14,710 nt of DNA from NCBI GenBank assembly GCA_044233795.1, contig JBIIJL010000056.1, positions 1-14,710 of the forward strand, written 5' to 3'. The first letter of the stretch is position 1. Every line of letters begins with the position of its first letter. A program made the position numbers and the translations under genes. The notes under the pieces were generated by a model, which saw only the letters and a program-made list of their open reading frames with translations, was not told where the DNA came from and did not search any database. Source of the stretch: JBIIJL01 sp044233795. GTDB taxonomy: Bacteria; Pseudomonadota; Gammaproteobacteria; Legionellales; Legionellaceae. Below, one piece after another: positions 1 through 8,672 of the stretch.

Positions 1-569
1 CCTAACGATTCCACCCATAAGCTTGCTACCAATGTAGGCGTAGGTGGGCCTTCGATATAACTTTTAACCAACGCTGAAAAAGGCATCAGAGATGCCGTAT
101 GACCATTGTCACCCATTCCAAGATAGGTAATATCAAAAGCCGGCCATTGAAACTCTTGTAAGTGAAACAATGCACGCAAGGTTTTTTCATACTGTTGGGC
201 ACTTTCCTCAGCACTTGCTAATTCTGTCGGAATAGGGAAGATGTTATCAGTCGGAATACTGACTTTAGAAAACAAGAATTTATGTGCTGTATAATAATTA
301 CTTTGCGGATGATCCAATGGAACATAGCGCTCATCGCCAAAGAAAAACCGAATTTTATCCCAAGATATCTTTTCTTTAACGTGGGTTAGTGCATCAAAAA
401 AACTCTTCGGGGTATTTCCTCCTGACAACACAACATTGCAAATCCCATTTTGTTCGATAATTTTTGCCGAACGCATCACAAAATCCTCTGCTGCGGCATG
501 AAATAAATCTGTCGCGGTAGAAAATAGTCTAAGAGACTCTGCTGCTGATGCACCTATTATAGAATCCAT
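1..569 (-). CDS. pgl: 6-phosphogluconolactonase, 3' end cut by window edge
   Basis: It hydrolyses 6-phosphogluconolactone to 6-phosphogluconate in the cytoplasm, the second step of the oxidative pentose-phosphate branch. I translated the minus strand from the ATG at 569-567; the frame stays open to the left edge, giving about 189 residues and leaving the C-terminus outside. The protein begins MDSIIGASAAESLRLF. Family hallmarks are LSGGNTPKSFFDAL near residue 50 (sugar-phosphate-binding loop), FFFGDERYVPLDHPQSN near residues 75-95, and YLGMGDNGHTASLMP near residues 150-165 (family GxGxDGHTASLFP). A GAGGG Shine-Dalgarno sequence at 576-580 lies 6 bases before the ATG. The start lies inside the last codons of zwf (13-base overlap), so the two are probably translationally coupled. 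The identification is firm; only the missing C-terminus is unknown. Confidence 0.95.
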   Translation of the reverse strand, partial: MDSIIGASAAESLRLFSTATDLFHAAAEDFVMRSAKIIEQNGICNVVLSGGNTPKSFFDALTHVKEKISWDKIRFFFGDERYVPLDHPQSNYYTAHKFLFSKVSIPTDNIFPIPTELASAEESAQQYEKTLRALFHLQEFQWPAFDITYLGMGDNGHTASLMPFSALVKSYIEGPPTPTLVASLWVESL

Positions 570-2068
570 TGCCGACCCTCTGATGCTAATAAGTCAAGAG
601 ATGCCTGAGGCCCCCAAGATCCTGCTATATAATTAGGAAAATTACGAGGAGTTAAAGCACTCCAAACATCTAATATTGGTTGCACAATGTCCCATCCGGC
701 AGACACCAATTGTTCATTCGGAAACAATGTGTGATCACCTTTGATGCAATCATATAATAATGTTTCATAACCAGTTGAGTTAGAAACACCAAAATAATCT
801 TTATATTTAAAGCTCATATCAACTTTGTCAATTCGCATCTCAGGGCCTGGAATCTTAGCAGAAAATCGAAAAGAAACACCTTCATCTGGTTGCAACTGAA
901 TGTGTAATAAATTACTTGGAATATGTAGATTTTTTATATTTTTAAATAGTACTGATGAAGGAGCTTGCTTAAATCGAATGACGACGTCACTTGTGCGGCG
1001 TTGCATCCGCTTGCCCGTGCGAATGTAAAACGGCACGCCCAACCAGCGCGAGTTATTAATGTTAATTTTCATTGCGATAAATGTTTCCACACTAGAGTTT
1101 CGAGAAACATTTGGCTCAGCATTGTAAGCTATTACCTTTTGTTGGTTGATTGTTCCTGCATTATACTGTCCACGCACGGCATATTTTAATACTTCTTCAG
1201 GCGTTAAACGTTGAATAGCGTGAAATACTTTCTCTTTTTCATTTTGAATATCTTCAGCGTCAAAGGACACAGGAGACTCCATCGCGATTAAACTTAATAC
1301 CTGGAAAATATGATTGGGTACCATATCACGCAAGGCCCCCGTATGTTCATAATAAAGACCGCGCAATTCTACTCCCAATGTTTCTGCAACGGTGATTTGT
1401 ACGCTATCAATATAATTTCTATTCCAAAGCGGTTCAAAAATACCATTAGTAAAGCGCAGGGCGATAATATTTTGGACGGTTTCTTTCCCCAAAAAATGGT
1501 CAATACGAAACAGTTGCTTTTCTTTTGCGACCGATAACAACATTTGGTTAAGTTGCTTTGTAGAAACAACATCTCTTCCGAAGGGTTTTTCAATTACTAC
1601 GCGTCGAAAATAATCATCACCTTCATCTAACAAACCTACTTTACCGAGTGAGGTGGTAATTGGACCAAAAAATATTGGTGGGACTGCCAGATAAAACAGA
1701 ACATTTTTCCCAAGGCTTTTTTTACTAAGGGCAGCTAAGCTTTTTTTGAGCTCAGTGAACACATCAATACTCGAGAAATCCCCTTGAATGTAGTCAATGG
1801 AATCAACTAATGATAGCCCAAATTTTTGCGATTCTGGATTTATCACAAATTGCTTGATGTCTTCTTTTAAACGAGTGCGTAACGTGCTGTTGGTAAAGCT
1901 CTCCCCGCTGACCCCAATAATATGAAAATGCTTATTAAGTAACCCTGCACCACCTAGATTACAAATTGCAGGTAACAGCAACCGTTTGGTTAGATCTCCA
2001 GTCAAACCGAAGATAACCAAGGTAAGCGGATCGCTCGGTTTTGGCAGGTTTGTCTCCAATTCATCCAT
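557..2068 (-). CDS. zwf: Glucose-6-phosphate 1-dehydrogenase
   Basis: It oxidises glucose-6-phosphate to 6-phosphogluconolactone with NAD(P)+, the entry step of the oxidative pentose-phosphate branch. Residues below count from the ATG at 2068 (503 aa, normal family length). The nucleotide-binding loop GLTGDLTKR is at 21-29, VIEKPFG at 158-164, the substrate-binding signature RIDHFLGKE at 188-196, and RDMVPNHIFQ with the catalytic His at about 253; VPFYIRTGKRM follows further on. The frame can be extended five codons to a GTG at 2083, which would overlap gnd by 11 bases. However, GGGA at 2078-2081 is well placed for the ATG and the GTG has no good Shine-Dalgarno sequence, so I prefer 2068. The gene lies between gnd and pgl in the same operon. 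I cannot settle NADP versus NAD preference from the sequence. Confidence 0.97.
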   Translation of the reverse strand: MDELETNLPKPSDPLTLVIFGLTGDLTKRLLLPAICNLGGAGLLNKHFHIIGVSGESFTNSTLRTRLKEDIKQFVINPESQKFGLSLVDSIDYIQGDFSSIDVFTELKKSLAALSKKSLGKNVLFYLAVPPIFFGPITTSLGKVGLLDEGDDYFRRVVIEKPFGRDVVSTKQLNQMLLSVAKEKQLFRIDHFLGKETVQNIIALRFTNGIFEPLWNRNYIDSVQITVAETLGVELRGLYYEHTGALRDMVPNHIFQVLSLIAMESPVSFDAEDIQNEKEKVFHAIQRLTPEEVLKYAVRGQYNAGTINQQKVIAYNAEPNVSRNSSVETFIAMKININNSRWLGVPFYIRTGKRMQRRTSDVVIRFKQAPSSVLFKNIKNLHIPSNLLHIQLQPDEGVSFRFSAKIPGPEMRIDKVDMSFKYKDYFGVSNSTGYETLLYDCIKGDHTLFPNEQLVSAGWDIVQPILDVWSALTPRNFPNYIAGSWGPQASLDLLASEGRQWIL

Positions 2069-2072
2069 TGAT

Positions 2073-3053
2073 TTAATTCCCACTTTTTAGTTCAATATGA
2101 CCGCCAAATTTATAACGCATGGCCGATAATACTTTCTCAGCAAACGTATGTTCTTCGCGCGAGCGAAATCTTGTGTATAAAGCTGCGGTAAGTACTTCGG
2201 CGGGAACGGCTTCTTCAATAGCGGCATTTATTGTCCAACGTCCTTCTCCTGAGTCTTGTACATAGCCTGAGTATTCAGATAAGTCAGGGTTTTCAGCGAG
2301 TGCCATAGATGCCAAATCTAATAACCAAGAACCTACAACGCTACCACGCCGCCACACTTCAGCTATCTCGCCTAAATTGAGTTGATAGCGCCTATCTTCA
2401 GGAATATTATTTTCTGCAACACCTCTAAAAATATCAAAGCCTTCTGCATAAGCTTGCATAATCCCATACTCAACACCATTATGGACCATCTTCACAAAAT
2501 GCCCAGCACCAACTGGACCACAATGTAGATAACCATGCTCAGCTGTGCTCTTAGGGTTGAAATGAGGCGTGCGAGTAATGTCACCTAGGCCGGGAGCTAA
2601 TGTTTTAAAAATAGGCTCACAATGATCAAAAGCTGTCTTTTCCCCACCAATCATCAAACAATATCCTCGCTCGACACCCCAAACACCACCGCTGGTGCCA
2701 ACGTCAATAAAGTGAATGCCTTTTTGAGATAACATCTTTGCGTGTCGAATATCATCTTGGTAAAACGAATTGCCTCCATCTATGATAATGTCCCCAGCAC
2801 TAAATGAATCGGCTAACGATTGAATACATTTTTCAGTGGGCTCTCCTGCAGGAACCATCACCCAAGCTGTTCGGGGGGCTTGTAACTTTTCTGTGAATTC
2901 TTTGATAGAATGAGCGCCTGTCGCGCCAAGTTTTGCAAGCGCATCAACGGCTTGGGGGTTGACATCATAGACTACGCAAGTATGCCCATCACGCTGTAGA
3001 CGTGCCACCATATTTGCACCCATTTTACCTAGACCTATCATACCAATATTCAT
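2073..3053 (-). CDS. gnd: 6-phosphogluconate dehydrogenase, decarboxylating, short (GndA/YqeC-like) type
   Basis: It oxidatively decarboxylates 6-phosphogluconate to ribulose-5-phosphate. At 326 residues it belongs to the short class rather than the ~470-residue E. coli Gnd type. The Rossmann motif GLGKMG is at 7-12. The second beta strand ends VVYD at 27-30; an acidic residue at that place usually favours NAD+ over NADP+, so NAD preference is an inference. DGGNSFYQDD at 92-101 and DVGTSGGVWG at 117-126 are substrate-site signatures. GHFVKMVHNGVEYG at 184-197 holds the likely catalytic Lys188 and Glu195. The ATG overlaps the TGA of tal::pgi as ATGA (3050-3053), with GGAG at 3061-3064 as its ribosome-binding site. 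The stop lies 4 bases before the preferred zwf start. Beta-hydroxyacid dehydrogenases are related, but the HNGVEYG signature and the zwf/pgl context make Gnd clear. Confidence 0.95.
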   Translation of the reverse strand: MNIGMIGLGKMGANMVARLQRDGHTCVVYDVNPQAVDALAKLGATGAHSIKEFTEKLQAPRTAWVMVPAGEPTEKCIQSLADSFSAGDIIIDGGNSFYQDDIRHAKMLSQKGIHFIDVGTSGGVWGVERGYCLMIGGEKTAFDHCEPIFKTLAPGLGDITRTPHFNPKSTAEHGYLHCGPVGAGHFVKMVHNGVEYGIMQAYAEGFDIFRGVAENNIPEDRRYQLNLGEIAEVWRRGSVVGSWLLDLASMALAENPDLSEYSGYVQDSGEGRWTINAAIEEAVPAEVLTAALYTRFRSREEHTFAEKVLSAMRYKFGGHIELKSGN

Positions 3054-5914
3054 GATTGTACTCCGACTAAGATGTCTTGAATGATCGACTTTAATTGAGT
3101 TAATCCCGTTTTTATATCCTTACCTAAATGAACACGGACTAAACGTCTATCTCGTTTCACCAACTCTTCATAATCTGCTATCGCTTGTGCATTAATCACA
3201 AAGCCAAATGTATATTTATGATCTGGGACCGCTAAATCATCCTCATGATCAGCGGTTAACTGGATGAATACGCCGGTGTTAGGGCCCCCTTTATAAGCTT
3301 GTCCTGTAGAATGCAAAAACCTTGGACCAAAACCTAGGCAAGTTGCTACTTTTTTGTTATCTCGTATTAACACACGGATTTCTTGTAAGATGAGATGGTG
3401 TTCATCTGACATCTCAATAAAAGCTGCTAAATCTACATAATCGCCTGTTTGAATTTCTGACAATAAAGAGCGTAAACAGTTGAGCACCGTATCACTTTTT
3501 GCTAAAGCTGGCTCAGTGGGGGCAAAAACAGTCAAACCGCTATCGCTGCATAACGGTGTTTCTTGCGGTATCGCCCCATCCTTATCAAACGCTGCTGCTA
3601 GTTGTAAGGCTCGTAATTTAGCTGACTCAACATCAGGTTGATTGAACGCATTGATACCAATCACACTGCCGGCAACTGCTGTTGCAATTTCCCATTGAAA
3701 CAATTGTTCAGCTAAACGTGATTTATCGGCTAAGTGTAAACGTACTACAACATGACCTGCTTTTTCTAAGGTATCGACTGCCTCATCTTGCGCAGTATCG
3801 GGCGCTGAATCCAAACGAATATATGCAAATATGCGATCTTTCCCATAACAACTGGGTGGGGCGATAGGTTCATTATCTACAGGAATTAATCCCTTACCTA
3901 CTTTACCTGTTGATTCGGCTAACAATTGTTCAAGCCATGCGCCTAAGGCAAGAATTCCTGGGGACGTAATTAAGGTAACTTTATTTTTGCCCTGATTTGC
4001 ACATGCTCCGAGAATAACGCCTAACATAACCCCAGGATTATCTGCAACATCAGTATGAGCGCAGGCTTGCATCATTGCTTCAGCATGTTGCAAGAAATCT
4101 ACAAGACAAATCCCCATCAAACCACCGGGCACCATACCGAAATTTGATAGTGCTGAATAACGACCACCAATAGAAGGAAAACCAAAATAAGTAGCTCTAA
4201 AATTTTTAGCTGTTGCCAAAGCATTAAGTTTTGATCCAGGATCTGTTATTACAATAAAACGGTCACCTACATCATCGCGATTTAATATGTGTTGTAAACG
4301 TTGATTAAAATATTGTTCAAAAATATTGGGTTCTAATGTAGTGCCCGATTTACTGGAAACAATAAATACCGTTTTGCTAAGATCAAGTTTTGCCTCGATG
4401 TGTTTGATTTGTAGGGGATCTGTAGAGTCTAAGACATGCAATTGCGGATAGCCCTCAAGTTTAGGAAATGTACTGGCAAGCATCGCCGGACATAAACTCG
4501 ATCCCCCCATACCTAACACCACAACATGTTTGATTCCTTCAGCTTGCAGCTCGCTTGCAAGTGCATTAATTTGGGCTACTTGTTTTTGTTCAACGTCTGC
4601 TATGTGTAACCACCCCATCCAATGATTTTCATCGGTATTTGTCCATAAAGAGCTTTTCATATCCCACAAACTGCTAACCTTTTTATTACTTTGCCAATTA
4701 GCTATTTCTTTTGCAATGTCAGCTTTATTTTCGGGGGCGCTGAATTTTACAGTATAATGAGAAGCAGCCGATGTCTTTTCATTGAATCCGATGCTTGCCT
4801 CATAATCCTTTTTCTTTTGAGCTACGGCACTTAACAAATCCTGAAATGCTTCATCGAATAACTTAATACCTTCATCTAGTAAGGTTTTGGTAGCCGCTTC
4901 TAAAGAAATGCCAAAGCGCTCTAATGTTTGTAAATCAAGATAAGCTTCAACTAAACCTTGTTCTAGCGTTCCTGAAGCCGCTTTACCGTGGTCACGAAAA
5001 GCATTCATGGTTTGTGGCGGAATAGTATTCACGGTTTCAGGTCCAATTAAAGATTCTACATACATGACATCAGAGTAGATTGGATTTTTAGTGCTCGTGC
5101 TGGCCCATAGTAAGCGCTGAGATTGTGCCCCTTGAGCAACTAGAGACTTTTGGCGTGGGGTTTCTTTCATTGTCTTAAAATGTTGATAGACTGTCTTTGC
5201 ATAAGCAATAGCAATCTTACCCTTAAGTGCTAAAAGCTCTGGGGGTTTATTTGCAGCTGCATCAATTTCGCTATCAATTAGAACATCGAGACGGCTTACA
5301 AAAAAACTAGCCACGCTTGCAACGTGATCAATGGGTTTTTTCGCTTGTATTCTTCTTTCTAATCCCTCCATGAAGGCATCAGCTACTTTTTGGTAGGCCT
5401 CAATTGAAAATAACAAAGTTACATTAATATTAATGCCCTCTGAGATTAGCTCACGAATAGCTTCAGCGCCTTCTGATGTGCCGGGTACTTTGACCAGTAA
5501 ATTAGGGCGATTAACTGCGTGCCAGAGTCGTTTTGCTTCGATGATCGTCCCTTGAGTATCATGTGCTAAATCTGGAGGTACCTCCATGCTGACATAGCCG
5601 TCAGTTTTATTTGTCTTATCATAAATGGGTCGCAAAATATCAGCGGCTGCTTGAATATCGCTAATTGCACATTGCTCATACATCGATTTAATTGATACAT
5701 CAGCTTTTTTAAAGAGTGACAGCATCGTGTCGTTATAATCCGTGCTGGCAGCAATAGCATTCTTAAAAATTGAAGGATTGGAGGTGACACCGGTTATTCC
5801 ATCTTCTTTGACGAGTTTTGCCAATTGGCCACTACTAAGAAGGCTTCGACGAATAAAATCTAACCAAACAGATTGTTGACAAAGACCAAGTGCTTGCAAT
5901 CGACTCCTTTCCAT
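3050..5914 (-). CDS. tal-pgi: Bifunctional transaldolase / glucose-6-phosphate isomerase fusion
   Basis: One 954-residue polypeptide carries two enzymes. The N-terminal transaldolase (about 1-370) exchanges dihydroxyacetone units between sedoheptulose-7-P and glyceraldehyde-3-P. It shows VWLDFIRR (Asp18), GVTSNPSIF at 42-50, NLLVKVPGT with the Schiff-base Lys142, SFFVSRLD near 203-210 and LWASTSTKNP near 270. The C-terminal isomerase (about 410-954) interconverts fructose-6-P and glucose-6-P. It shows GMGGSS at 468-473, SSKSGTT at 520-526 and GGRYSALS at 583-590. The linker near 360-390 is charged and helical (QKKKDYEAS). The frame can start 8 codons earlier at 5938, but AAGGA at 5921-5925 stands 6 bases before the ATG at 5914 and the protein then starts MERSRLQALG, as transaldolases do. 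It joins gnd by an ATGA overlap and follows tkt after a 95-base gap. Such fusions are known in several bacteria; both active sites look intact. Confidence 0.96.
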   Translation of the reverse strand: MERSRLQALGLCQQSVWLDFIRRSLLSSGQLAKLVKEDGITGVTSNPSIFKNAIAASTDYNDTMLSLFKKADVSIKSMYEQCAISDIQAAADILRPIYDKTNKTDGYVSMEVPPDLAHDTQGTIIEAKRLWHAVNRPNLLVKVPGTSEGAEAIRELISEGININVTLLFSIEAYQKVADAFMEGLERRIQAKKPIDHVASVASFFVSRLDVLIDSEIDAAANKPPELLALKGKIAIAYAKTVYQHFKTMKETPRQKSLVAQGAQSQRLLWASTSTKNPIYSDVMYVESLIGPETVNTIPPQTMNAFRDHGKAASGTLEQGLVEAYLDLQTLERFGISLEAATKTLLDEGIKLFDEAFQDLLSAVAQKKKDYEASIGFNEKTSAASHYTVKFSAPENKADIAKEIANWQSNKKVSSLWDMKSSLWTNTDENHWMGWLHIADVEQKQVAQINALASELQAEGIKHVVVLGMGGSSLCPAMLASTFPKLEGYPQLHVLDSTDPLQIKHIEAKLDLSKTVFIVSSKSGTTLEPNIFEQYFNQRLQHILNRDDVGDRFIVITDPGSKLNALATAKNFRATYFGFPSIGGRYSALSNFGMVPGGLMGICLVDFLQHAEAMMQACAHTDVADNPGVMLGVILGACANQGKNKVTLITSPGILALGAWLEQLLAESTGKVGKGLIPVDNEPIAPPSCYGKDRIFAYIRLDSAPDTAQDEAVDTLEKAGHVVVRLHLADKSRLAEQLFQWEIATAVAGSVIGINAFNQPDVESAKLRALQLAAAFDKDGAIPQETPLCSDSGLTVFAPTEPALAKSDTVLNCLRSLLSEIQTGDYVDLAAFIEMSDEHHLILQEIRVLIRDNKKVATCLGFGPRFLHSTGQAYKGGPNTGVFIQLTADHEDDLAVPDHKYTFGFVINAQAIADYEELVKRDRRLVRVHLGKDIKTGLTQLKSIIQDILVGVQS

Positions 5915-6009
5915 AATAATTCCTTGTTTAAACGACATTATTTCTTTTCAACTTCGACTATATCAATTTGCCTTACTCTGATTTGAAAATCAAATTTTGC
6001 TAAAGTTGA
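5915..6009 (-). promoter_or_regulatory. tkt / tal::pgi gap with possible internal promoter
   Basis: This is the only sizeable gap inside the pentose-phosphate operon. On the minus strand it contains TATAGT (5957-5962; 5 of 6 matches to the -10 consensus) without a convincing -35, and upstream of it a small inverted repeat TGATTT-TC-AAATCA (5979-5992) without a following T run. The strong Shine-Dalgarno AAGGA of tal::pgi is at 5921-5925. A secondary promoter or processing site is possible; nothing here proves it. Confidence 0.25.
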
Positions 6010-8079
6010 TTAGTTATGTTTTTTAATTTGTGCTTTTGCTTCTGCAATTATATGTTCAGGCTCAAAACCAAATAATTTTTGAACATCTTTAATCGGGGCT
6101 GAGCGTCCAAAGGTATGCATACCAATTGAACTGCCCTCACTGCCCACATAGCGCTCCCAACCAATGACGCTTGCTGCTTCAACTGAAACGCGCGCTTTGA
6201 GCTCAGGGGGTAGTACGCTATCTTTATAGGTTTGGGATTGGTTCTCAAACAACTCGAGTGAAGGCATGCTCACAACGCGTGCTGCAACGCCTTCATTTTT
6301 TAATTGTTCATAAGCCTTTAAACATAAAATCACTTCACTACCAGAAGCTAGTAATATCACTTGTGGTTTTGTACCTTTACAGTCTGCTAAAACATAAGCC
6401 CCTTGGGCAACACCTGATGCACAAGCATATTGTGATCGATCAATTGTAGGTAATGCCTGGCGGGTTAAAATTAAGGCACAAGGATGTCGTTTGAATGTTA
6501 GTAAGGTCCGCCAAGCTTCGGCGACTTCGTTTGCATCTGCTGGACGAATGAGCACAAAATTGGGAATAGCACGGAGTGAAAGAATTTGTTCAACTGGTTG
6601 ATGGGTAGGGCCGTCTTCGCCCAAATCAATAGAGTCATGTGTAAAAATGTAGATTACCGGAATCTCCATCAATGCTGATAAACGAATTGACGGTTTAGCA
6701 TAATCACTAAAAGTTAAAAAAGTAGAGGCGAAAGGACGTATTTTACTTAATGCTAAACCATTACAAATTGCAGCCATCCCATGTTCGCGTAACCCAAAAT
6801 GCATGTTACGCCCAAGAGGCGCTGAGGGTGTTAAATCACCAGCACCTGCAAAATTAAGTAAGGTTTTGGTCGAAGGTGATAAATCTGCGGAACCCCCATT
6901 GAGCCACGGGATTTGTTTTGCCATGGCATTTTGTACAAGATGGGAAGCATCTCGACTGGCAATCCCTTTAGCATCGGCTGGGAATGTTGGTAAATTTTGG
7001 TCATAATTATCTGGAATTTCACGTTGTTGCATTTGATGTATCATTTTAGCTTGTTCGGGATATTTCTTTTCATATGCCTCAAACAATGTTTTCCACTGTT
7101 GATGTAGGCTTTCCCCGCGAGTCCCTAGTCCCTTTTTAAAATGTTCAATAACGGCATCAGGCACCAGAAAATGCTCATCTTCAGGCCAGCCATAAAATCG
7201 TTTAGCTAATCGAATTTCGTCTTCACCTAATGCTTCGCCGTGGGCGGCGGCTGTATCTTGTTTATCTGGCGCTCCATAACCAATATGGGTGTCTAGAATA
7301 ATGAGAGTAGGGCGTTGAGCTTCCTTAAGCGTAGCCATATAAGCCTGTTGTAACATTTTTAAGTCATTGACATCGGTGACATGCAATACATGCCATCCAT
7401 AAGCATGAAAACGCTCGGCAACATTTTCTGTAAAAGTAATGTTTGTTGATCCTTCAATGGTGATATGATTATTGTCGTAAACCCAGCACAAATTGGATAG
7501 TTGCAAATGGCCCGCCATTGAAGCTGCCTCTGAACTAACCCCCTCCATTAAACAACCATCTCCGCAGAAAGCATAAACACGGTAGTTAAATAGTTCAAAA
7601 CCGGGACGATTAAAAAAATCACCTAGCCATCGGCTTGCGATTGCCATACCTACACTGTTGGCGACTCCTTGCCCTAGTGGCCCTGTGGTCGTTTCCACAC
7701 CTGAAGTCCAACGATATTCAGGATGGCCTGGGCAAAGGCTATCTAATTGGCGAAAACGCTTAATATCATCTAAAGGCACTGCTAGCTGACTCAAAACTTC
7801 ATATTTCTCAGTAACCGCCTTAACTTGACTTAAGTGCAACAGAGAGTAAAGCAACATGGAGGCATGGCCATTGGAAAGAACGAATCTGTCGCGGTTAGGC
7901 CAAATTGGATTGTTGGGATCATAGTTTAAGAGGTTTTGCCATAAATAATACGCGGCAGGTGCTAATGCCATGGGCGTGCCTGGGTGGCCCGAATTAGCTT
8001 TTTGTACGGCATCTGCAGATAATGTTCGAATGGTGTTAATAGCAATTTGTTCAATACTTCCTGTGGGTTGTTTATACAT
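6010..8079 (-). CDS. tkt: Transketolase
   Basis: This thiamine-diphosphate enzyme transfers two-carbon units between ketose and aldose phosphates and links the pentose-phosphate pathway to glycolysis. It is 689 residues, slightly longer than the usual ~660. Visible signatures are NSGHPG at 29-34, SNGHAS at 69-74 and GPLGQG at 133-138. The ThDP/metal motif starts at GDGCLMEG (173-180) and ends at DNNHITIEG (about 202-210). GLREHGM (429-435) carries the catalytic Glu432. FSDY at 457-460 and HDSIDLGEDGPTHQP from 481 form the Pyr domain and substrate site. The pyrophosphate, pyrimidine and C-terminal domains are all present. The ATG at 8079 overlaps the end of the HAD gene by 8 bases. AAGGA at 8091-8095 is 11 bases upstream, a little far, so coupling to HAD translation is likely. 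No frame disruption seen. Confidence 0.97.
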   Translation of the reverse strand: MYKQPTGSIEQIAINTIRTLSADAVQKANSGHPGTPMALAPAAYYLWQNLLNYDPNNPIWPNRDRFVLSNGHASMLLYSLLHLSQVKAVTEKYEVLSQLAVPLDDIKRFRQLDSLCPGHPEYRWTSGVETTTGPLGQGVANSVGMAIASRWLGDFFNRPGFELFNYRVYAFCGDGCLMEGVSSEAASMAGHLQLSNLCWVYDNNHITIEGSTNITFTENVAERFHAYGWHVLHVTDVNDLKMLQQAYMATLKEAQRPTLIILDTHIGYGAPDKQDTAAAHGEALGEDEIRLAKRFYGWPEDEHFLVPDAVIEHFKKGLGTRGESLHQQWKTLFEAYEKKYPEQAKMIHQMQQREIPDNYDQNLPTFPADAKGIASRDASHLVQNAMAKQIPWLNGGSADLSPSTKTLLNFAGAGDLTPSAPLGRNMHFGLREHGMAAICNGLALSKIRPFASTFLTFSDYAKPSIRLSALMEIPVIYIFTHDSIDLGEDGPTHQPVEQILSLRAIPNFVLIRPADANEVAEAWRTLLTFKRHPCALILTRQALPTIDRSQYACASGVAQGAYVLADCKGTKPQVILLASGSEVILCLKAYEQLKNEGVAARVVSMPSLELFENQSQTYKDSVLPPELKARVSVEAASVIGWERYVGSEGSSIGMHTFGRSAPIKDVQKLFGFEPEHIIAEAKAQIKKHN

Positions 8080-8629
8080 GATGGTTCTTTTCCTTTTCTT
8101 CCAAGGTTAATAGCCAATTGACTGCTTCAGTAAGTGAATTTGCAGTAAAGTCTGCAGGTGGATTAGGATCAGGCTCACTATAGTGTCGGTCAATCCATAT
8201 GGTTTTTTTGCAGCCTGCGTTTTGGCCTGCACCAACGTCGCGAAAGCGATCGCCAATCATGTAGCTTTTTTTAAGGTCAACATGGTATTTTTTTGCACCA
8301 TCAAGGAGAAGGCCGGGGTTGGGTTTGTAACATGGACTGGCTTCATTAGGAGACATGCACAAAAAAACATCATCAAGAGGAAGTTTTTGGCGTAATTTGG
8401 CTACAATTGCATCGACATTGTCTTGAGTCATGAGCCCTCGTGCAACATCTGGTTTATCAGAGACACATAGCAAGAGAAATCCGGCATTTTTCAAGCGTAC
8501 CAATGCGGGTTTTACTTCATGAGCAATGACGAGTGCTTCGACTGTGGTAGGCGAATAAGCCTTGCCATTTCGAACAATGGGCTCATTAATTACCCCGTCA
8601 GAATCTAGAAACACCGCCTTATTTTCCAT
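8072..8629 (-). CDS. HAD-superfamily (HisB-N/GmhB-like, subfamily IIIA) phosphatase
   Basis: This is a small cytoplasmic HAD phosphatase (185 residues), closest by eye to D-glycero-D-manno-heptose-1,7-bisphosphate 7-phosphatases (GmhB). Motif I is AVFLDSDGVIN with nucleophile Asp9 and acid/base Asp11; GmhB proteins usually read DRDGxIN. Motif II, normally VTNQS, is VSDKPDVARG with Ser57. Motif III is the Lys in CYKPNPG (Lys102), and motif IV is MIGDRFRDV (Asp127, Asp131). The four-ligand zinc loop of classical GmhB is reduced to two Cys (about 91 and 100), so the substrate may differ. I therefore give no gene symbol. The frame opens at a GTG (8638), but GGAG at 8638-8641 sits 8 bases before the ATG at 8629, which I take as the start. 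It is the first gene of the pentose-phosphate operon, overlapping tkt, whose product sedoheptulose-7-P is the precursor of heptose synthesis. A role in heptose formation or phosphosugar housekeeping fits. Confidence 0.85.
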   Translation of the reverse strand: MENKAVFLDSDGVINEPIVRNGKAYSPTTVEALVIAHEVKPALVRLKNAGFLLLCVSDKPDVARGLMTQDNVDAIVAKLRQKLPLDDVFLCMSPNEASPCYKPNPGLLLDGAKKYHVDLKKSYMIGDRFRDVGAGQNAGCKKTIWIDRHYSEPDPNPPADFTANSLTEAVNWLLTLEEKEKNHHV

Positions 8630-8663
8630 GAAGATCACTCCAAAGCGATTAAGCTATGCCGTA

Positions 8664-8672
8664 AGTATAGCA
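8664..8672 (-). promoter_or_regulatory. Extended -10 promoter of the pentose-phosphate operon
   Basis: Read on the minus strand the site is TGCTATACT, i.e. TGn followed by TATACT (5 of 6 matches to TATAAT). Transcription would start near 8657, giving a leader of about 28 nt that contains the GGAG ribosome-binding site of the HAD gene. No good -35 is seen at 16-18 bases, which is common for extended -10 promoters. A perfect 10-bp palindrome CTTTGCAAAG (8677-8686) lies just upstream, in the -10/-35 spacer, and could bind a regulator. The start site is predicted, not known. Confidence 0.5.

Noticed and set aside
358..371. TCCCAAGATATCTT inside pgl, identical to part of the palindrome at 9337-9350
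   Set aside because: A 14-base match in a window this size on either strand is expected about once by chance, and this copy is within a conserved coding region without the second half-site.
965..1537. Plus-strand open frames of about 75 codons inside zwf
   Set aside because: They lie opposite a clearly coding gene, have no homology that I recognise and no Shine-Dalgarno support; the same holds for similar frames opposite tkt, tal::pgi, the HAD gene and the orphans.
5979..5992. TGATTT/AAATCA inverted repeat as a terminator between tkt and tal::pgi
   Set aside because: The stem is short and AT-rich, has a 2-base loop and no T run after it on the minus strand.
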